From Clostridium nigeriense (GTDB lineage: Bacteria > Bacillota > Clostridia > Clostridiales > Clostridiaceae): DNA of 64,000 nucleotides. Below are positions 19,546 to 29,304 of the stretch, in pieces. Below the pieces are notes generated by a model. It saw only the letters and a list, made by a program, of their open reading frames with translations. It was not told the DNA's origin and ran no database searches. Location of the stretch: assembly GCF_900086595.1 (NCBI RefSeq), contig NZ_LT575472.1:1881971-1945970 (forward strand), in the 5' to 3' direction. The position numbers were made by a program, and so were the translations under genes. Each line of letters starts with the position of its first letter. Position 1 is the stretch's first letter.

Positions 19546-20327
19546 TAAATGGAATAGTTATTTATAATGAAGAAGATGTAGAAAAAAATAAAGCTTATAT
19601 AAATTGGCTTATAGTTGAGGGGAAGTCTAAAAATCTTAATATTAAACTTGTATTAGATAAAGATATAGACGAATTAAATTATGATTATAAATTTGCTATA
19701 AATAGATCTAGAAATTTTGATTTAACTTATAGATTAGAAGAAAAGGAAATTAGAGTTTTTAATAAATATAAATTTGCAGTTTTAGGTAATGATAAACTAA
19801 AAGCTTATGATTATATAGAATCAAAGAGTATTAATTATCCTAAAGTATATAGGTCTTTAAATGAAATTTATAAAGAAAAAAAGATAATAGAAAAGCCTAA
19901 AAATGGTCATGGTGGGAATAATATAAGAATAGTAGAGGATTTTGATAATTTAGATTTTAATAAAAATGTATATCAAGATTTTATTGAAGATTATATAGGT
20001 GATATAAGATTTTATATAATAAATAATAAAATTGAACATGCAGTTATAAGAATACCTAAGAGAGATTCTTTAGTTTCTAATTTTACAAAGGGTGGAAGTG
20101 TAGAAATCTATAATTACTCTAATGAAGAAAAAGAAATAATTAATAAGATTTTAAAGGATATAAAAATAGATTTTGGCGGAATAGATTTTCTATTATCAAA
20201 GGATAGGAAAATTTTATTTAATGAATTTGAAGATGCTGTTGGAAGTAGAATGTTAAGTCATTTAGGTATAAATGATACTATGGATAAATTTTTAAATCAC
20301 ATAGTTAATGAAATAAAGAGGGGGTAA
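19542..20327 (+). CDS. Second RimK-like ATP-grasp ligase
   Basis: A 261-residue paralog of the preceding enzyme, starting in an ATGA overlap. Key ATP-grasp elements are kept: KIIEKPKNGHGGNNIRIV, the DFIEDYIGDIRFYII strand, RIPKRDSLVSNFTKGG and the terminal FNEFEDAVGSRML in place of the usual E-x-N-x3 motif. The N-terminal domain is shorter than in its neighbour. Two different RimK-type ligases translated together just before folC suggest a pathway that adds amino acids one after another to a substrate, but the substrate is not shown by the sequence. Confidence 0.82.
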   Translation: MINGIVIYNEEDVEKNKAYINWLIVEGKSKNLNIKLVLDKDIDELNYDYKFAINRSRNFDLTYRLEEKEIRVFNKYKFAVLGNDKLKAYDYIESKSINYPKVYRSLNEIYKEKKIIEKPKNGHGGNNIRIVEDFDNLDFNKNVYQDFIEDYIGDIRFYIINNKIEHAVIRIPKRDSLVSNFTKGGSVEIYNYSNEEKEIINKILKDIKIDFGGIDFLLSKDRKILFNEFEDAVGSRMLSHLGINDTMDKFLNHIVNEIKRG

Positions 20328-20332
20328 GGAAG

Positions 20333-21640
20333 ATGAGAGATAAAAGTACTTTAGAATATTTAGAAAGGCTAAGGACTTTAGGATCAAATTATGGTCTTGA
20401 GCGTACAGAAAGATTATTAGAACTTATAGGAAATCCTCATAAAAAAATAAAGTTGATACATATAGCAGGAACAAATGGAAAGGGATCAACTTCTGCAATA
20501 CTGGGTAAAATATTAATTGAACATGGATATAAGATTGGCTTTTTTAATTCACCACATTTAGAAGAAATAGAAGAAACTATAAGAATAAATGATGAAAATA
20601 TAAAGGAAGAGGATTTTGTAAGTTTAATAAAGGAAATAAAGCCATTTGTAAGTCAAGTTGTAGAAGAAGGGTTTAATCATCCTACTGAATTTGAAGTTTT
20701 AACTTGTATTATGTTTTTGTATTTATATAGAGAAGAAGTTGATTTTGGAATTATTGAAGTTGGACTTGGTGGAAGGCTTGATTCAACTAATGTTTTAACT
20801 CCAATATTATCTATAATTACATCAATAAGTTTAGATCATACAAATATTTTAGGAAATACTATTGAAGAAATAACTAAAGAAAAGGCAGGTATTATTAAAA
20901 ACAATATACCAATAATAACCTGTATGCAAAAAGATGAAGCAATGAAAGTACTTACTGAAGAGTCTATTAAAAAAGGGTCTGACTTAATAATTGTTAATCC
21001 TAATAACTATAAGTTTTTAAGTATAGATAATGAAGAAATCGTAAATCAAAAGGTATTAGTAAAATTAAAAGATAAAGAAGAAATCTTAAATTTCTCTTTA
21101 TTAGGAAGTCATCAAATTATTAATTTATCTTTAGCCTTAGAGGCTTTAAAGGAGTTAGAAAGATTAAATTATATAGAAATAGATACCAACAAGATTAAAA
21201 CTGCTACTAAAAAGGTTAAATGGAAGGGTAGGCTTGAAATATTAAATAAAAGTCCTTATATAGTAATTGATGGAGCTCACAATGTAGATGGAATTAAATA
21301 TTTAAAGGATAATCTTAAAGATTATTTTAAATATAAAGATTTATATTTAATTCTTGGAATATTAGCTGATAAAGAAGTGGAAAAAATGCTAGAGATAATA
21401 GTTCCATTGGCAAAAGAAGTTTATACAGTTACATCTAATTCAATTAGAGCTACAAGTTTTGAAGAGTTAAGAGTATTATCAGAGAAATATAATAAAAATT
21501 CTTTAGGATTTGATGATTATAAAGAAGCCGTTAACTATGCAATAGACAAGGCTGATAATGGAGATTTAATTTTAGCATGTGGGTCCTTATATATGATTGG
21601 AAAAATAAGAAGAATATTTAATAAATCAATTAAATTATAA
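20333..21640 (+). CDS. folC: Folylpolyglutamate synthase / dihydrofolate synthase
   Basis: A 435-residue Mur-ligase-family enzyme that adds glutamate to dihydropteroate and tetrahydrofolates. The P-loop HIAGTNGKGST is at residues 43-53, followed by SPHLEEIEETIRIN, the EVGLGGRLDSTN segment and the C-terminal VIDGAHNVDG. The length is normal. The ATG lies five bases after the stop of the second ATP-grasp ligase and has AAGGAAG upstream, so the three form one operon. Confidence 0.95.
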   Translation: MRDKSTLEYLERLRTLGSNYGLERTERLLELIGNPHKKIKLIHIAGTNGKGSTSAILGKILIEHGYKIGFFNSPHLEEIEETIRINDENIKEEDFVSLIKEIKPFVSQVVEEGFNHPTEFEVLTCIMFLYLYREEVDFGIIEVGLGGRLDSTNVLTPILSIITSISLDHTNILGNTIEEITKEKAGIIKNNIPIITCMQKDEAMKVLTEESIKKGSDLIIVNPNNYKFLSIDNEEIVNQKVLVKLKDKEEILNFSLLGSHQIINLSLALEALKELERLNYIEIDTNKIKTATKKVKWKGRLEILNKSPYIVIDGAHNVDGIKYLKDNLKDYFKYKDLYLILGILADKEVEKMLEIIVPLAKEVYTVTSNSIRATSFEELRVLSEKYNKNSLGFDDYKEAVNYAIDKADNGDLILACGSLYMIGKIRRIFNKSIKL

Positions 21641-21757
21641 TTTTAAAAGATAAAGAAAGTACTTTTAGTTATACTCTTTTTTAAATTTTAATATAAGTAT
21701 ATAATAAAATTAATGCTTATAAAGCATTATATAAATATAAGTTAGGAGGCTTTTAAT

Positions 21758-22468
21758 ATGTCAAAGCATTTACACATAATGGCCAATGAAGGAGATGTGG
21801 CAGAAACAGTTTTATTACCTGGAGATCCATTAAGAGCTAAATTTATAGCTGAAACTTATTTAGAAAATCCAGTTTGTTATAATAATGTAAGAGGAATGTA
21901 TGGTTATACTGGTACATACAAGGGAAAGAGAATATCAGTACAAGGAACAGGAATGGGATTACCATCACATTCAATTTATGTAAATGAATTAATAAGATTT
22001 TATGGAGTAAAGAGACTTATAAGAATTGGATCAGCTGGATCAATTAATGACAATGTTAATGTAAGAGATATAGTTTTAGCACAAAGTGCATCTACTAATT
22101 CAGGAATAAATAAGAGAAGATTTATGGGAATGGATTATGCTCCTACAGCAAACTTTGATCTTTTATTAGAAGCATATAATAAAGGAAAAGAAAAAGGTTT
22201 AAATATAAAAGTTGGTAATATATTATCTTCAGATTTATTTTATGATGATACTAATGTTGGAGGCGCAAAACTTTGGGCTGAATATGGTTGCTTAGCAATA
22301 GAAATGGAAAGTGCAGAGTTATATACTCTTGCAGCTAAATATAATGTTGAAGCATTATCAATATTAACTATTTCTGATCATATTTTCAAAGGTATAGAAA
22401 CTACTCCAGAAGAAAGACAAGAAAGCTTTACAGATATGATGGAAATTGCCTTAGAACTAGCAAAATAA
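21758..22468 (+). CDS. deoD: Purine nucleoside phosphorylase, DeoD type
   Basis: A 236-residue hexameric-type phosphorylase. Family features include [60 protein letters not shown] and SDHIF. It cleaves purine (deoxy)nucleosides with phosphate in salvage. TAGGAGGC precedes the ATG, and a strong hairpin follows at 22510-22533. Confidence 0.96.
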   Translation: MSKHLHIMANEGDVAETVLLPGDPLRAKFIAETYLENPVCYNNVRGMYGYTGTYKGKRISVQGTGMGLPSHSIYVNELIRFYGVKRLIRIGSAGSINDNVNVRDIVLAQSASTNSGINKRRFMGMDYAPTANFDLLLEAYNKGKEKGLNIKVGNILSSDLFYDDTNVGGAKLWAEYGCLAIEMESAELYTLAAKYNVEALSILTISDHIFKGIETTPEERQESFTDMMEIALELAK

Positions 22469-22509
22469 TGAAAAATGTAAAATTTAGAGTTTATATTCTA
22501 CATTTTAAT

Positions 22510-22533
22510 AAGGAGCTGTTGCGACAGCTCCTT
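22510..22533 (+). terminator. Hairpin after deoD
   Basis: AAGGAGCTGT, TGCG loop, ACAGCTCCTT. The downstream sequence TATATAATTA is not a clean T run. A second weaker hairpin (AAAATGTA with TACATTTT) lies at 22472-22505. Confidence 0.65.
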
Positions 22534-22589
22534 ATATAATTACGCATTATGAATTATAAATTGTGCTTTAGTACAGATAGGGGTGAACT

Positions 22590-23531
22590 ATGATAGATTT
22601 AACTTTACTTGGATGTGGTGGTGGAATGCCTATGCCCAATAGACATCTATCATCCCTTTTTATTAATGTTAATGGGAGAAAGATATTAATAGATGCGGGA
22701 GAAGGAACACAAGTAGCAATAAGAAAAAATAAACTTGGTTTTAAATCCATAGATATAATACTAATAACTCATGCTCATGGAGATCATATTGTTGGATTAA
22801 CAGGTCTACTTTCTACGATAGGAAATAGTGAAAGAAAAACTCCTTTAATCCTTATTGGTCCTAGTGGAATAACTGAAGTTATAAAAGGTCTTAGTGTTTT
22901 ATTTAAATATTTGCCTTATGAATTAAAAGTAATAGAAAATCCAAAAAAATTAGAGTTTGTAATAAATAAAGAGCTAATAGAATTAAGTAATAATGATAGA
23001 TGTGATTTTATTTTAGACACTGAAGAACTTGATCATTCATCTCCTTGTTTAGGATATAGCTTATATTTTAAAAGAAGAAGAAAGTTTAATTTAGAAAAAG
23101 CTTTAGAAATGAAGGTTCCAAAAGAACTATGGAGTAAATTTCAAAGGGAAGAGACGGTTGAACTTAATGGGATAATTTATGATAGTTCTATGGTTTTAGG
23201 AGATGAAAGAAAAGGGATAAAACTAAGTTATATTACAGATACAAGACCAAAGGATGAAATAGTAGATTTGATAAAAAATAGTGATTTGTTTGTATGTGAA
23301 GGAACTTATGGAAGGGATGAAGATATAAATAAAGCAATTAAAAATAAACATATGACCTTTAAAGAAGCAGCAACTTTAGCTTATAAAGGAAATGTAACTG
23401 AATTAATACTGACCCATTTTAGTCCATCAATAAACGAACCAAAGGATTTTATAGAAAATGCAAAATGTGTATTTGAAAACACATTAATAGGAGAAGATGG
23501 AATGACAAAAGCCTTAAAATTTATAAATTAA
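22590..23531 (+). CDS. RNase Z-like metallo-beta-lactamase-fold hydrolase
   Basis: A 313-residue member of the ElaC/RNase Z family. The metal motif is ITHAHGDH (His61, His63, Asp65, His66), with further ligands in [20 protein letters not shown] and LTHFSP. RNase Z cuts the 3' trailer from precursor tRNAs; the domain order and length agree with that role. AGGGGTG precedes the ATG at 22590. It is convergent with the DUF4003 gene. Confidence 0.88.
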   Translation: MIDLTLLGCGGGMPMPNRHLSSLFINVNGRKILIDAGEGTQVAIRKNKLGFKSIDIILITHAHGDHIVGLTGLLSTIGNSERKTPLILIGPSGITEVIKGLSVLFKYLPYELKVIENPKKLEFVINKELIELSNNDRCDFILDTEELDHSSPCLGYSLYFKRRRKFNLEKALEMKVPKELWSKFQREETVELNGIIYDSSMVLGDERKGIKLSYITDTRPKDEIVDLIKNSDLFVCEGTYGRDEDINKAIKNKHMTFKEAATLAYKGNVTELILTHFSPSINEPKDFIENAKCVFENTLIGEDGMTKALKFIN

Positions 23532-23548
23532 ACTTTAAGGCTTTAAAT

Positions 23549-24535
23549 TTAATTGCTAGCAGCAGAGGCCGCGGCAGCACTTGCAGCAGTAGCAGCTGCT
23601 ATTTGCATAATAAGAACTACATTTAAAGATATACTATTTGTTGTTTCAATGACCTTATCTTTAATAGAAGAATTACTAGCTTCTATTTCTTCTAATGAAA
23701 TTAAGGAGGCACATATCATATTTCTTACAACTGAGCTTAAAGAAAAAATTCCAAAACCACGTTGCTTTTTTAATAAGTTATTAACTGAAATTAGTTCTTT
23801 AGCAAAGTTCTCATAGTTATTATTTGTTAGAGCTGCAGCACCCAATATTGGTAATGAGTATCCTTTTAAAGGAATTGAATACTTTCTTAATGTTTTATCT
23901 AAATCAATTACTTTATTACATTTTTCATCAGAAGAACCTTCAAAAAGTGAAAGTATATGAGTTAAAGATTGAAGGTTATTACCAGCCCAAAAACCATTAT
24001 TTTTTAAAATAGTATAACATCTCTCCATATCATCAAAGGTTTTTGTTAAGTTATTTGAAGTTGTTGCAATTAAAGCAGCGGAGCATATATCTTCTTGACT
24101 AGTTAAAAAAATATGATTTTCCTTCATAAAGTCGTAAGATATTCTAGTATTTTTAACTAAGGTATCAATATCATTACTTCCCCTGTAGCTATAAATTATT
24201 TGAGCAGCTAACACTAAAAATTGATTTGTAAAGAAACGATTTTTTAGTTTTTCATATATTATCATTAATTCTTTAAAGCTTTCTTCAGGATTATCTTGAA
24301 TTGATAAATTAACAGCAGTAGTTAATAAATTATTTCCTCTAAAGTTAGAAAAAATACTTGAATTGAATTTTATTAAATCAATGCATTTATTAATATTATC
24401 TATATCAGCTACAATATCTCGTAATGTTAAATTTAATGCATTACATTTTTTAAAGGTCCCCATTCCTAAACTCGACTTAGCATGCTCCAAAGCATTGCTA
24501 TTTCTTATTAATAAATCTAATTTACTTTCTATCAT
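23549..24535 (-). CDS. DUF4003-family protein
   Basis: A 328-residue soluble, mostly helical protein. The segment LKNRFFTNQFLVLAAQIIY and the Ala/Ser-rich C-terminal tail are typical of the clostridial and bacillar DUF4003 family as I know it. The function is unknown. AAAGGATTGAG lies before the ATG. It is divergent from the ABC transporter operon, with a 23-bp palindrome between them. An antisense open frame on the plus strand is an artefact of the Ala-rich tail. Confidence 0.75.
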   Translation of the reverse strand: MIESKLDLLIRNSNALEHAKSSLGMGTFKKCNALNLTLRDIVADIDNINKCIDLIKFNSSIFSNFRGNNLLTTAVNLSIQDNPEESFKELMIIYEKLKNRFFTNQFLVLAAQIIYSYRGSNDIDTLVKNTRISYDFMKENHIFLTSQEDICSAALIATTSNNLTKTFDDMERCYTILKNNGFWAGNNLQSLTHILSLFEGSSDEKCNKVIDLDKTLRKYSIPLKGYSLPILGAAALTNNNYENFAKELISVNNLLKKQRGFGIFSLSSVVRNMICASLISLEEIEASNSSIKDKVIETTNSISLNVVLIMQIAAATAASAAAASAASN

Positions 24536-24597
24536 ATTCTCAATCCTTTCATTTACTATAAATATATTATAAATACAACCTTAAGTAAAGTCAATAT

Positions 24598-24620
24598 AAA
24601 TAACTTATTATAAGTTATTT
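24598..24620. promoter_or_regulatory. Perfect palindrome, candidate operator
   Basis: AAATAACTTA (24598-24607), TTA, then TAAGTTATTT (24611-24620). It lies between the divergent DUF4003 and ABC transporter genes. A TATAAT at 24680-24685 may be the -10 of the transporter promoter, which would put the palindrome well upstream of it. Confidence 0.45.
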
Positions 24621-24707
24621 AATAACCTATAATGTTGTTTGGTTTTTCTTAAATTATTTTATAAATATTATAAAGATGATATAATGGAATAAATAGGAGG
24701 GGATAAT

Positions 24708-25688
24708 ATGAAAAAGAATAGTAAAATTGTATTAAGTTTATTTTTATCAATTTTTATGACATTAGCTATTGTAGGATGTGATAAGAAAGAAGAAGGCAAT
24801 GTTGTAAAAACAGAAGTATCTTTTATTGCTCCAAATGGTGTTCCAGCTACGGCAATATCTAAAATGATAAAGGAAAATGTTCAAGTTGATAATAAATATA
24901 ATATTAATTATTCTATTGAAAATACATCAGATACTTTAGCTACAGCTGTAATGAAGGGCGAACCAGATATTGCAATAGTTCCATCTAATTTAGCTCTTCA
25001 AGCTTATAATAAGGGATTAGGATACAAGTTAGTAGGAACAACAGGATTAGGAGCTTTATATCTAGTATCAACTGAAGGAGAAATAGCATTTGAAGATTTA
25101 AGAGGAAAAGAAGTATATAATATTGGAAGTGGATTAACTCCAGATATAGTATTTAAAGCGCTTTTAAAGGAAAATAATATAGAAGATGTTACATTAAGCT
25201 ATGTTGGAGGCGCTACAGAATTAGCACCAGCTATTTTAGGTGGGAAAGCAAAGTATGCAGTAGTTCCAGAACCGGCATTAACAACAATATTAAACAAAAA
25301 TCCTAATATAAAAATAATATCTAGTTTAAATAATTTATGGAAAGAAAGCTTTAACAGTGATAATGGATTTCCTCAAGCTAGTTTAATTGTTAAAGAAGAT
25401 CTTATAAAAGATAATAAAGATTTTATAAATAAGTTAGTTGAAGAAATTTCTAATTCAATTAATTGGGTAAATGAAAATAATAGTGAGGCTTCAAAGTTTT
25501 CTATAGAAAATGGCTCACAGGTAGAAGAAACTATATTAGAAAAGTCCATAAAAAGTAGTAATATAACTTTTATAAAGGCAAGAGAAAATAAAGAAGATTA
25601 TATGGACTATTATAAAGTTTTAGAAAAAGAAAATCAAAAATCAATAGGAGAGAAATTACCAGATGAAAAATTCTTCTATGAAGGATAA
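24708..25688 (+). CDS. ABC transporter substrate-binding lipoprotein, NMT1/TauA type
   Basis: A 326-residue lipoprotein. The signal peptide ends in a lipobox (AIVGCDKK, Cys near residue 25). The mature part resembles NMT1/TauA/SsuA proteins that bind small anions, sulfonates or pyrimidine precursors: FIAPNGVPATAI, ADIAIVPSNLALQAY-like (PDIAIVPSNLA), LRGKEVYNIGSG and YAVVPEPALT. The ligand is not shown by sequence. Position just before a nitrate-reductase-like module suggests an anion such as nitrate, but a terminator at 27059 separates them. AGGAGGGG precedes the ATG. Confidence 0.85.
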   Translation: MKKNSKIVLSLFLSIFMTLAIVGCDKKEEGNVVKTEVSFIAPNGVPATAISKMIKENVQVDNKYNINYSIENTSDTLATAVMKGEPDIAIVPSNLALQAYNKGLGYKLVGTTGLGALYLVSTEGEIAFEDLRGKEVYNIGSGLTPDIVFKALLKENNIEDVTLSYVGGATELAPAILGGKAKYAVVPEPALTTILNKNPNIKIISSLNNLWKESFNSDNGFPQASLIVKEDLIKDNKDFINKLVEEISNSINWVNENNSEASKFSIENGSQVEETILEKSIKSSNITFIKARENKEDYMDYYKVLEKENQKSIGEKLPDEKFFYEG

Positions 25689-26430
25689 AAAACTTATTTT
25701 TATATCCATACTTACAATTATTATCACATGGGGAGTATTATCTACTTATATAAATAATTCTATTTATTTACCTAAATTAAGTGAAGTCTTAAAAGAATTA
25801 ATATATATAGTGGCTAAAAGTGATTTTATTAAAAATATAGGTTATTCATTATTAAGAGGAATAATTAGTTTTTTTATTTCTTTACTAATAGCAGTTTTGT
25901 TAGGAATTGCTTCAAGTTTTAATAAGATATTTTACAACTTTTTTTATCCTATAAATTCAATTTTAAAATCTATACCAACTATTGCTTTTATTCTTATTGC
26001 ATTAATTTGGTTAAATAAAAACTATGCACCTTATTTAATAGGAATAGTAATTGCATTTCCAATTTTATATGAAAGTACTGTGAATTCAATTTTAAATTCT
26101 AATAAGGATTTATATGAGATGATGAATTCTTTTAATGTAAATTTTATTGGAATACTATTAAATCTATATATTCAATCTATTTTAATAAGTATTTCTCAAA
26201 TTGCAACATCAACATTTTCATTAGTTTTTAAAGTTGTTATAGCTGGGGAAGTATTTGGACAGCCAAGCTATGGAATTGGAACAGCCATACAAGGGGAAAA
26301 AATTAATTTTAATACAGCAGGACTATTTTCTTGGATAATTATTGTTGCAATCTTATGCTTTATAACTGATAAAATAATTTTATTATTAACAAATAAAATT
26401 TTAAAAGGCGGGAGATATATAGTTGATTAA
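25663..26430 (+). CDS. ABC transporter permease, TauC/SsuC type
   Basis: A 255-residue inner-membrane permease with six hydrophobic segments. The EAA-loop region around NSILNSNKDLYEMMNSFNV and AGEVFGQPSYGIGTAIQGE fits the binding-protein-dependent transport family. It overlaps the substrate-binding gene by 26 bases, so translation is coupled. It should work with the lipoprotein upstream and ATPase downstream. Confidence 0.9.
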   Translation: MKNSSMKDKKLIFISILTIIITWGVLSTYINNSIYLPKLSEVLKELIYIVAKSDFIKNIGYSLLRGIISFFISLLIAVLLGIASSFNKIFYNFFYPINSILKSIPTIAFILIALIWLNKNYAPYLIGIVIAFPILYESTVNSILNSNKDLYEMMNSFNVNFIGILLNLYIQSILISISQIATSTFSLVFKVVIAGEVFGQPSYGIGTAIQGEKINFNTAGLFSWIIIVAILCFITDKIILLLTNKILKGGRYIVD

Positions 26431-27025
26431 TTTTGATAATATAAATATATCCTTCGATGAAAAAGAATTATATAAAGATTTTTCTATAGAGTTTAAAAAA
26501 AATTCTATTAATTTTATAATGGGAGAATCAGGAGTAGGAAAAACTACATTAATTAAACATATAAAGGATGAGCTTTTGTTAAAGGGTTATAAAATAAGTG
26601 TAACTTATCAGGAAAGTAGGCTTATACCTTGGAAGAATGTTTATAAAAATTTAGATTTAGTTATAAAGAATAAATATGATAAAGAAGAAAGAAAAAAATA
26701 TATAAAAGAAATATTGGATAAGGTAAATTTAAATGGTATTGAAAATTTATTTCCAAGTGAATTAAGTGGTGGAATGAAACAAAGAGTTAGTATAGCAAGA
26801 GCTATACTATACAGTGGTGATATATTTATAATGGATGAGCCTTTCAAAGGTCTAGACAAGGATAATAAAGAGAATTTAATAAAGTATTTAAAAACATACT
26901 TTGAAGAAAATAATAAAACAGCCATAATAATTAGTCATGATATAAATGAAGTAAAAGAATTTGTAAATGAATTTATTTTATTGAAAAATGAACCTGTTGA
27001 AAAGAAAATAGTAAATATAGATTAG
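26423..27025 (+). CDS. ABC transporter ATP-binding protein
   Basis: A 200-residue ATPase with Walker A GESGVGKTT, Q-loop VTYQESRLIPW, signature LSGGMKQRVSIARA, Walker B IFIMDEPFKGLD and switch His in IISHDI. It starts with TTG at 26423, eight bases after GGCGGGAG, and overlaps the permease by eight bases. It is short for the family because the C-terminal extension is small. It powers the NMT1-type importer. Confidence 0.92.
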   Translation: MINFDNINISFDEKELYKDFSIEFKKNSINFIMGESGVGKTTLIKHIKDELLLKGYKISVTYQESRLIPWKNVYKNLDLVIKNKYDKEERKKYIKEILDKVNLNGIENLFPSELSGGMKQRVSIARAILYSGDIFIMDEPFKGLDKDNKENLIKYLKTYFEENNKTAIIISHDINEVKEFVNEFILLKNEPVEKKIVNID

Positions 27026-27058
27026 ATTCTACTAGATAATAAAAATTGAAGAGTTTAT

Positions 27059-27090
27059 AAAAGGAGTTGTTTATAATAACTCCTTTTGTT
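27059..27090 (+). terminator. Terminator of the ABC transporter operon
   Basis: AAAAGGAGTT and AACTCCTTTT arms separated by nine bases. It isolates the transporter from the oxidoreductase module. Confidence 0.85.
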
Positions 27091-27114
27091 ATTTAATTAA
27101 CAATTTAATTAAAT

Positions 27115-27157
27115 TGTGATTATTATCACAGTTTACAATTTTAATAAGTGTTAAAAT
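27115..27157 (+). promoter_or_regulatory. CRP/FNR-type operator with class II promoter layout
   Basis: TGTGATTATTATCACA at 27115-27130 is a perfect 16-bp palindrome of CRP/FNR-superfamily form. Its centre is 29.5 bases before TAAAAT at 27152, a candidate -10, so the site would be centred near -41.5, the class II activation position. The identical 16-mer occurs at 41974-41989 before the second TehA-like gene. Which regulator binds is unknown; none is encoded in the window. Confidence 0.7.
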
Positions 27158-27207
27158 AAAGATAATGTGAAATAATTTCTAATACTAGAAGTGGAGATGT
27201 AAATTAT

Positions 27208-29292
27208 ATGAAAAAAATTCAATCAACTTGTAATATATGTGCTTTAGCATGTAATTTAGATTTTTATGTGGAAGGTGGAGAAATTAAAAAAGTACTTCCT
27301 AATAAGGATTACCCAGTTAATCAAGGTTTTTGTTGTATAAAGGGATTAAATTTAGATAAGCAGCAAACTAAAATAAAAGCAAGAAAATCTCCTTTGTTAA
27401 GAGATGAAAATGGAGAAATGAAAGAGGTATCTTGGGAAGTTGGAATAAAAACTTTTGTAGAAAAAATAACTAATATACAAAATAAATATGGAAAAGAAAG
27501 TGTTGCATATATTAGTACTGGACAAATGACAACTGAAGAAATGGCTTTGCTTGGGCATGTGGGAAGAAATTATCTTGGAATGCCTGGAGACGGAAATACA
27601 AGATTGTGTATGGCTACATCAGTAGTAGCACATAAACAAAGTTTTGGATTTGATGCTCCTCCATATACATTAAAGGATGCTGAGTTATCTGATACAATAA
27701 TTTTTATTGGAGCAAATCCTGTAATTGCTCATCCTGTTTTCTGGGGAAGAGTTAGAAAAAATAAAGAAGCTAAAATTATAACTATAGATCCAAGAAAATC
27801 AGAAACAGCAATAAATTCTCATGTATGGATAGATATAAAACCAAAGGCTGACTTAGTTTTATTATACACTTTAGCAAATGTGTTAATTAAAAATAACTGG
27901 ATTGATGAAAAATATATTGAAGAGCATACAGAAGGCTTTGAAGAATTTAAGTCTCATGTATCTAAATTTACTTTAGAAGATGTTGAAGAAAAAACAGGAA
28001 TTTCTAAAGAAAGAGTTCTTGAATTAGCAAAAATAATACATAATGGTAAAAGAGTATCATTTTGGTGGACTATGGGTGTAAACCAAGGATATGAGGCAGT
28101 TAGAACAGCTCAATCTATTATAAACTTAGCTTTAATTACTGGAAATATTGGAAGACCAGGGACAGGAGCTAACTCATTAACAGGACAATGTAATGCTATG
28201 GGATCAAGAGCCTTTAGTAATACTGCTGGACTTTATGGTGGTGGAGATTTTGATAACCCTGTAAGAAGAAAAGCTGTATCAGAAGCATTAGGGGTAAAAG
28301 AAGAAGTTCTTGCAACTAAAGCAACAATTCCTTATAACGAAATAATAGAAAAGGCTATTTCAGGTGAAATTAAAGGGTTATGGGTAATATGTACAAATCC
28401 AAGACATTCTTTCAGTAATAATGAAGAGTTTAAGAAAGCTGTAGATAATTTAGACTTCTTAGTAGTACAAGATATATATGAAGATACAGACACTGCTAAG
28501 CTTTGCGATTTATATTTACCTTCTGTTCCAGGAATTAAAAAAGAAGGAGTACTTATAAATACTGAACGTAGATTATCAAAGGTTAATCCAGTTATAGAAA
28601 AAGAAGAAGGAGAACTTTCAGATTATGAAATATTCTATAAAATTGGAGAAGGACTAGGTATGGGAAGTCTACTAGATAATTGGAAAACTCCAAAAGATGC
28701 ATTTGAGTTATTAAAGAAGTGCTCTAAAGGGATGCCTTGTGATATAACTGGTGTTACTTACGAAATGTTAGAAGGTGAAGATATAAGTGGTTCAAAAGGA
28801 ATTCAATGGCCATTTAGAGAAGGTGAAGCACTAGAAGATGATGAAAGAAGATTATTCGAAGATGGTAACTACTACACTCCATCGAAAAAGGCAAAGATAT
28901 TATTTGAAGATGTAAGAGAAAACCCAACTAAGACTTCAAATGATTATCCATATATACTTAATACAGGTAGAGGTAGTGTTGGCCAATGGCATACACAAGT
29001 TAGATCTAGAGAAATAGAGCATAACAAGATTTATAGTCAAGTATCATATGTTCTAATGAATCCAGAACTAGCTAAGGAATTAAATATAGAAGAAAATGAA
29101 AGAGTAAAAATAACTTCACAAAATGGAAATACCAGCGAATTTAATATTATGTATTCAGAAAATGTAAAGAAAGATCAAATATATGCACCTATGCACTATA
29201 TTGAAACAAATTCACTTACTCCATCAGTTTATGACCCTTATTCTAAGGAACCATCTTTTAAAACTGTTGCAGTAAATATTTCTAAAATGTAG
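27208..29292 (+). CDS. Molybdopterin oxidoreductase, nitrate-reductase-like (copy 1)
   Basis: A 694-residue bis-MGD enzyme. The N-terminal [4Fe-4S] motif is C8-x2-C11-x3-C15 with the last Cys in GFCCIKG. GDGNTRLCMAT places a Cys (134) as the likely Mo ligand, as in periplasmic and assimilatory nitrate reductases. PGTGANSLTGQCNAMGSR and the C-terminal GRGSVGQWHTQ are MGD-binding segments. There is no Tat signal, so it is cytoplasmic. The length fits the assimilatory NarB type and the C. perfringens nitrate reductase. It forms a three-gene module with the ferredoxin and FAD genes. Nitrate as substrate is likely but not proven. Confidence 0.88.
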   Translation: MKKIQSTCNICALACNLDFYVEGGEIKKVLPNKDYPVNQGFCCIKGLNLDKQQTKIKARKSPLLRDENGEMKEVSWEVGIKTFVEKITNIQNKYGKESVAYISTGQMTTEEMALLGHVGRNYLGMPGDGNTRLCMATSVVAHKQSFGFDAPPYTLKDAELSDTIIFIGANPVIAHPVFWGRVRKNKEAKIITIDPRKSETAINSHVWIDIKPKADLVLLYTLANVLIKNNWIDEKYIEEHTEGFEEFKSHVSKFTLEDVEEKTGISKERVLELAKIIHNGKRVSFWWTMGVNQGYEAVRTAQSIINLALITGNIGRPGTGANSLTGQCNAMGSRAFSNTAGLYGGGDFDNPVRRKAVSEALGVKEEVLATKATIPYNEIIEKAISGEIKGLWVICTNPRHSFSNNEEFKKAVDNLDFLVVQDIYEDTDTAKLCDLYLPSVPGIKKEGVLINTERRLSKVNPVIEKEEGELSDYEIFYKIGEGLGMGSLLDNWKTPKDAFELLKKCSKGMPCDITGVTYEMLEGEDISGSKGIQWPFREGEALEDDERRLFEDGNYYTPSKKAKILFEDVRENPTKTSNDYPYILNTGRGSVGQWHTQVRSREIEHNKIYSQVSYVLMNPELAKELNIEENERVKITSQNGNTSEFNIMYSENVKKDQIYAPMHYIETNSLTPSVYDPYSKEPSFKTVAVNISKM

Positions 29293-29304
29293 GAGACTTG
29301 ATAA

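Noticed and set aside
23553-23816. A plus-strand frame rich in Ala opposite the DUF4003 gene
   Set aside because: The Ala run comes from reading the complement of the Ala/Ser tail; no ribosome binding site.
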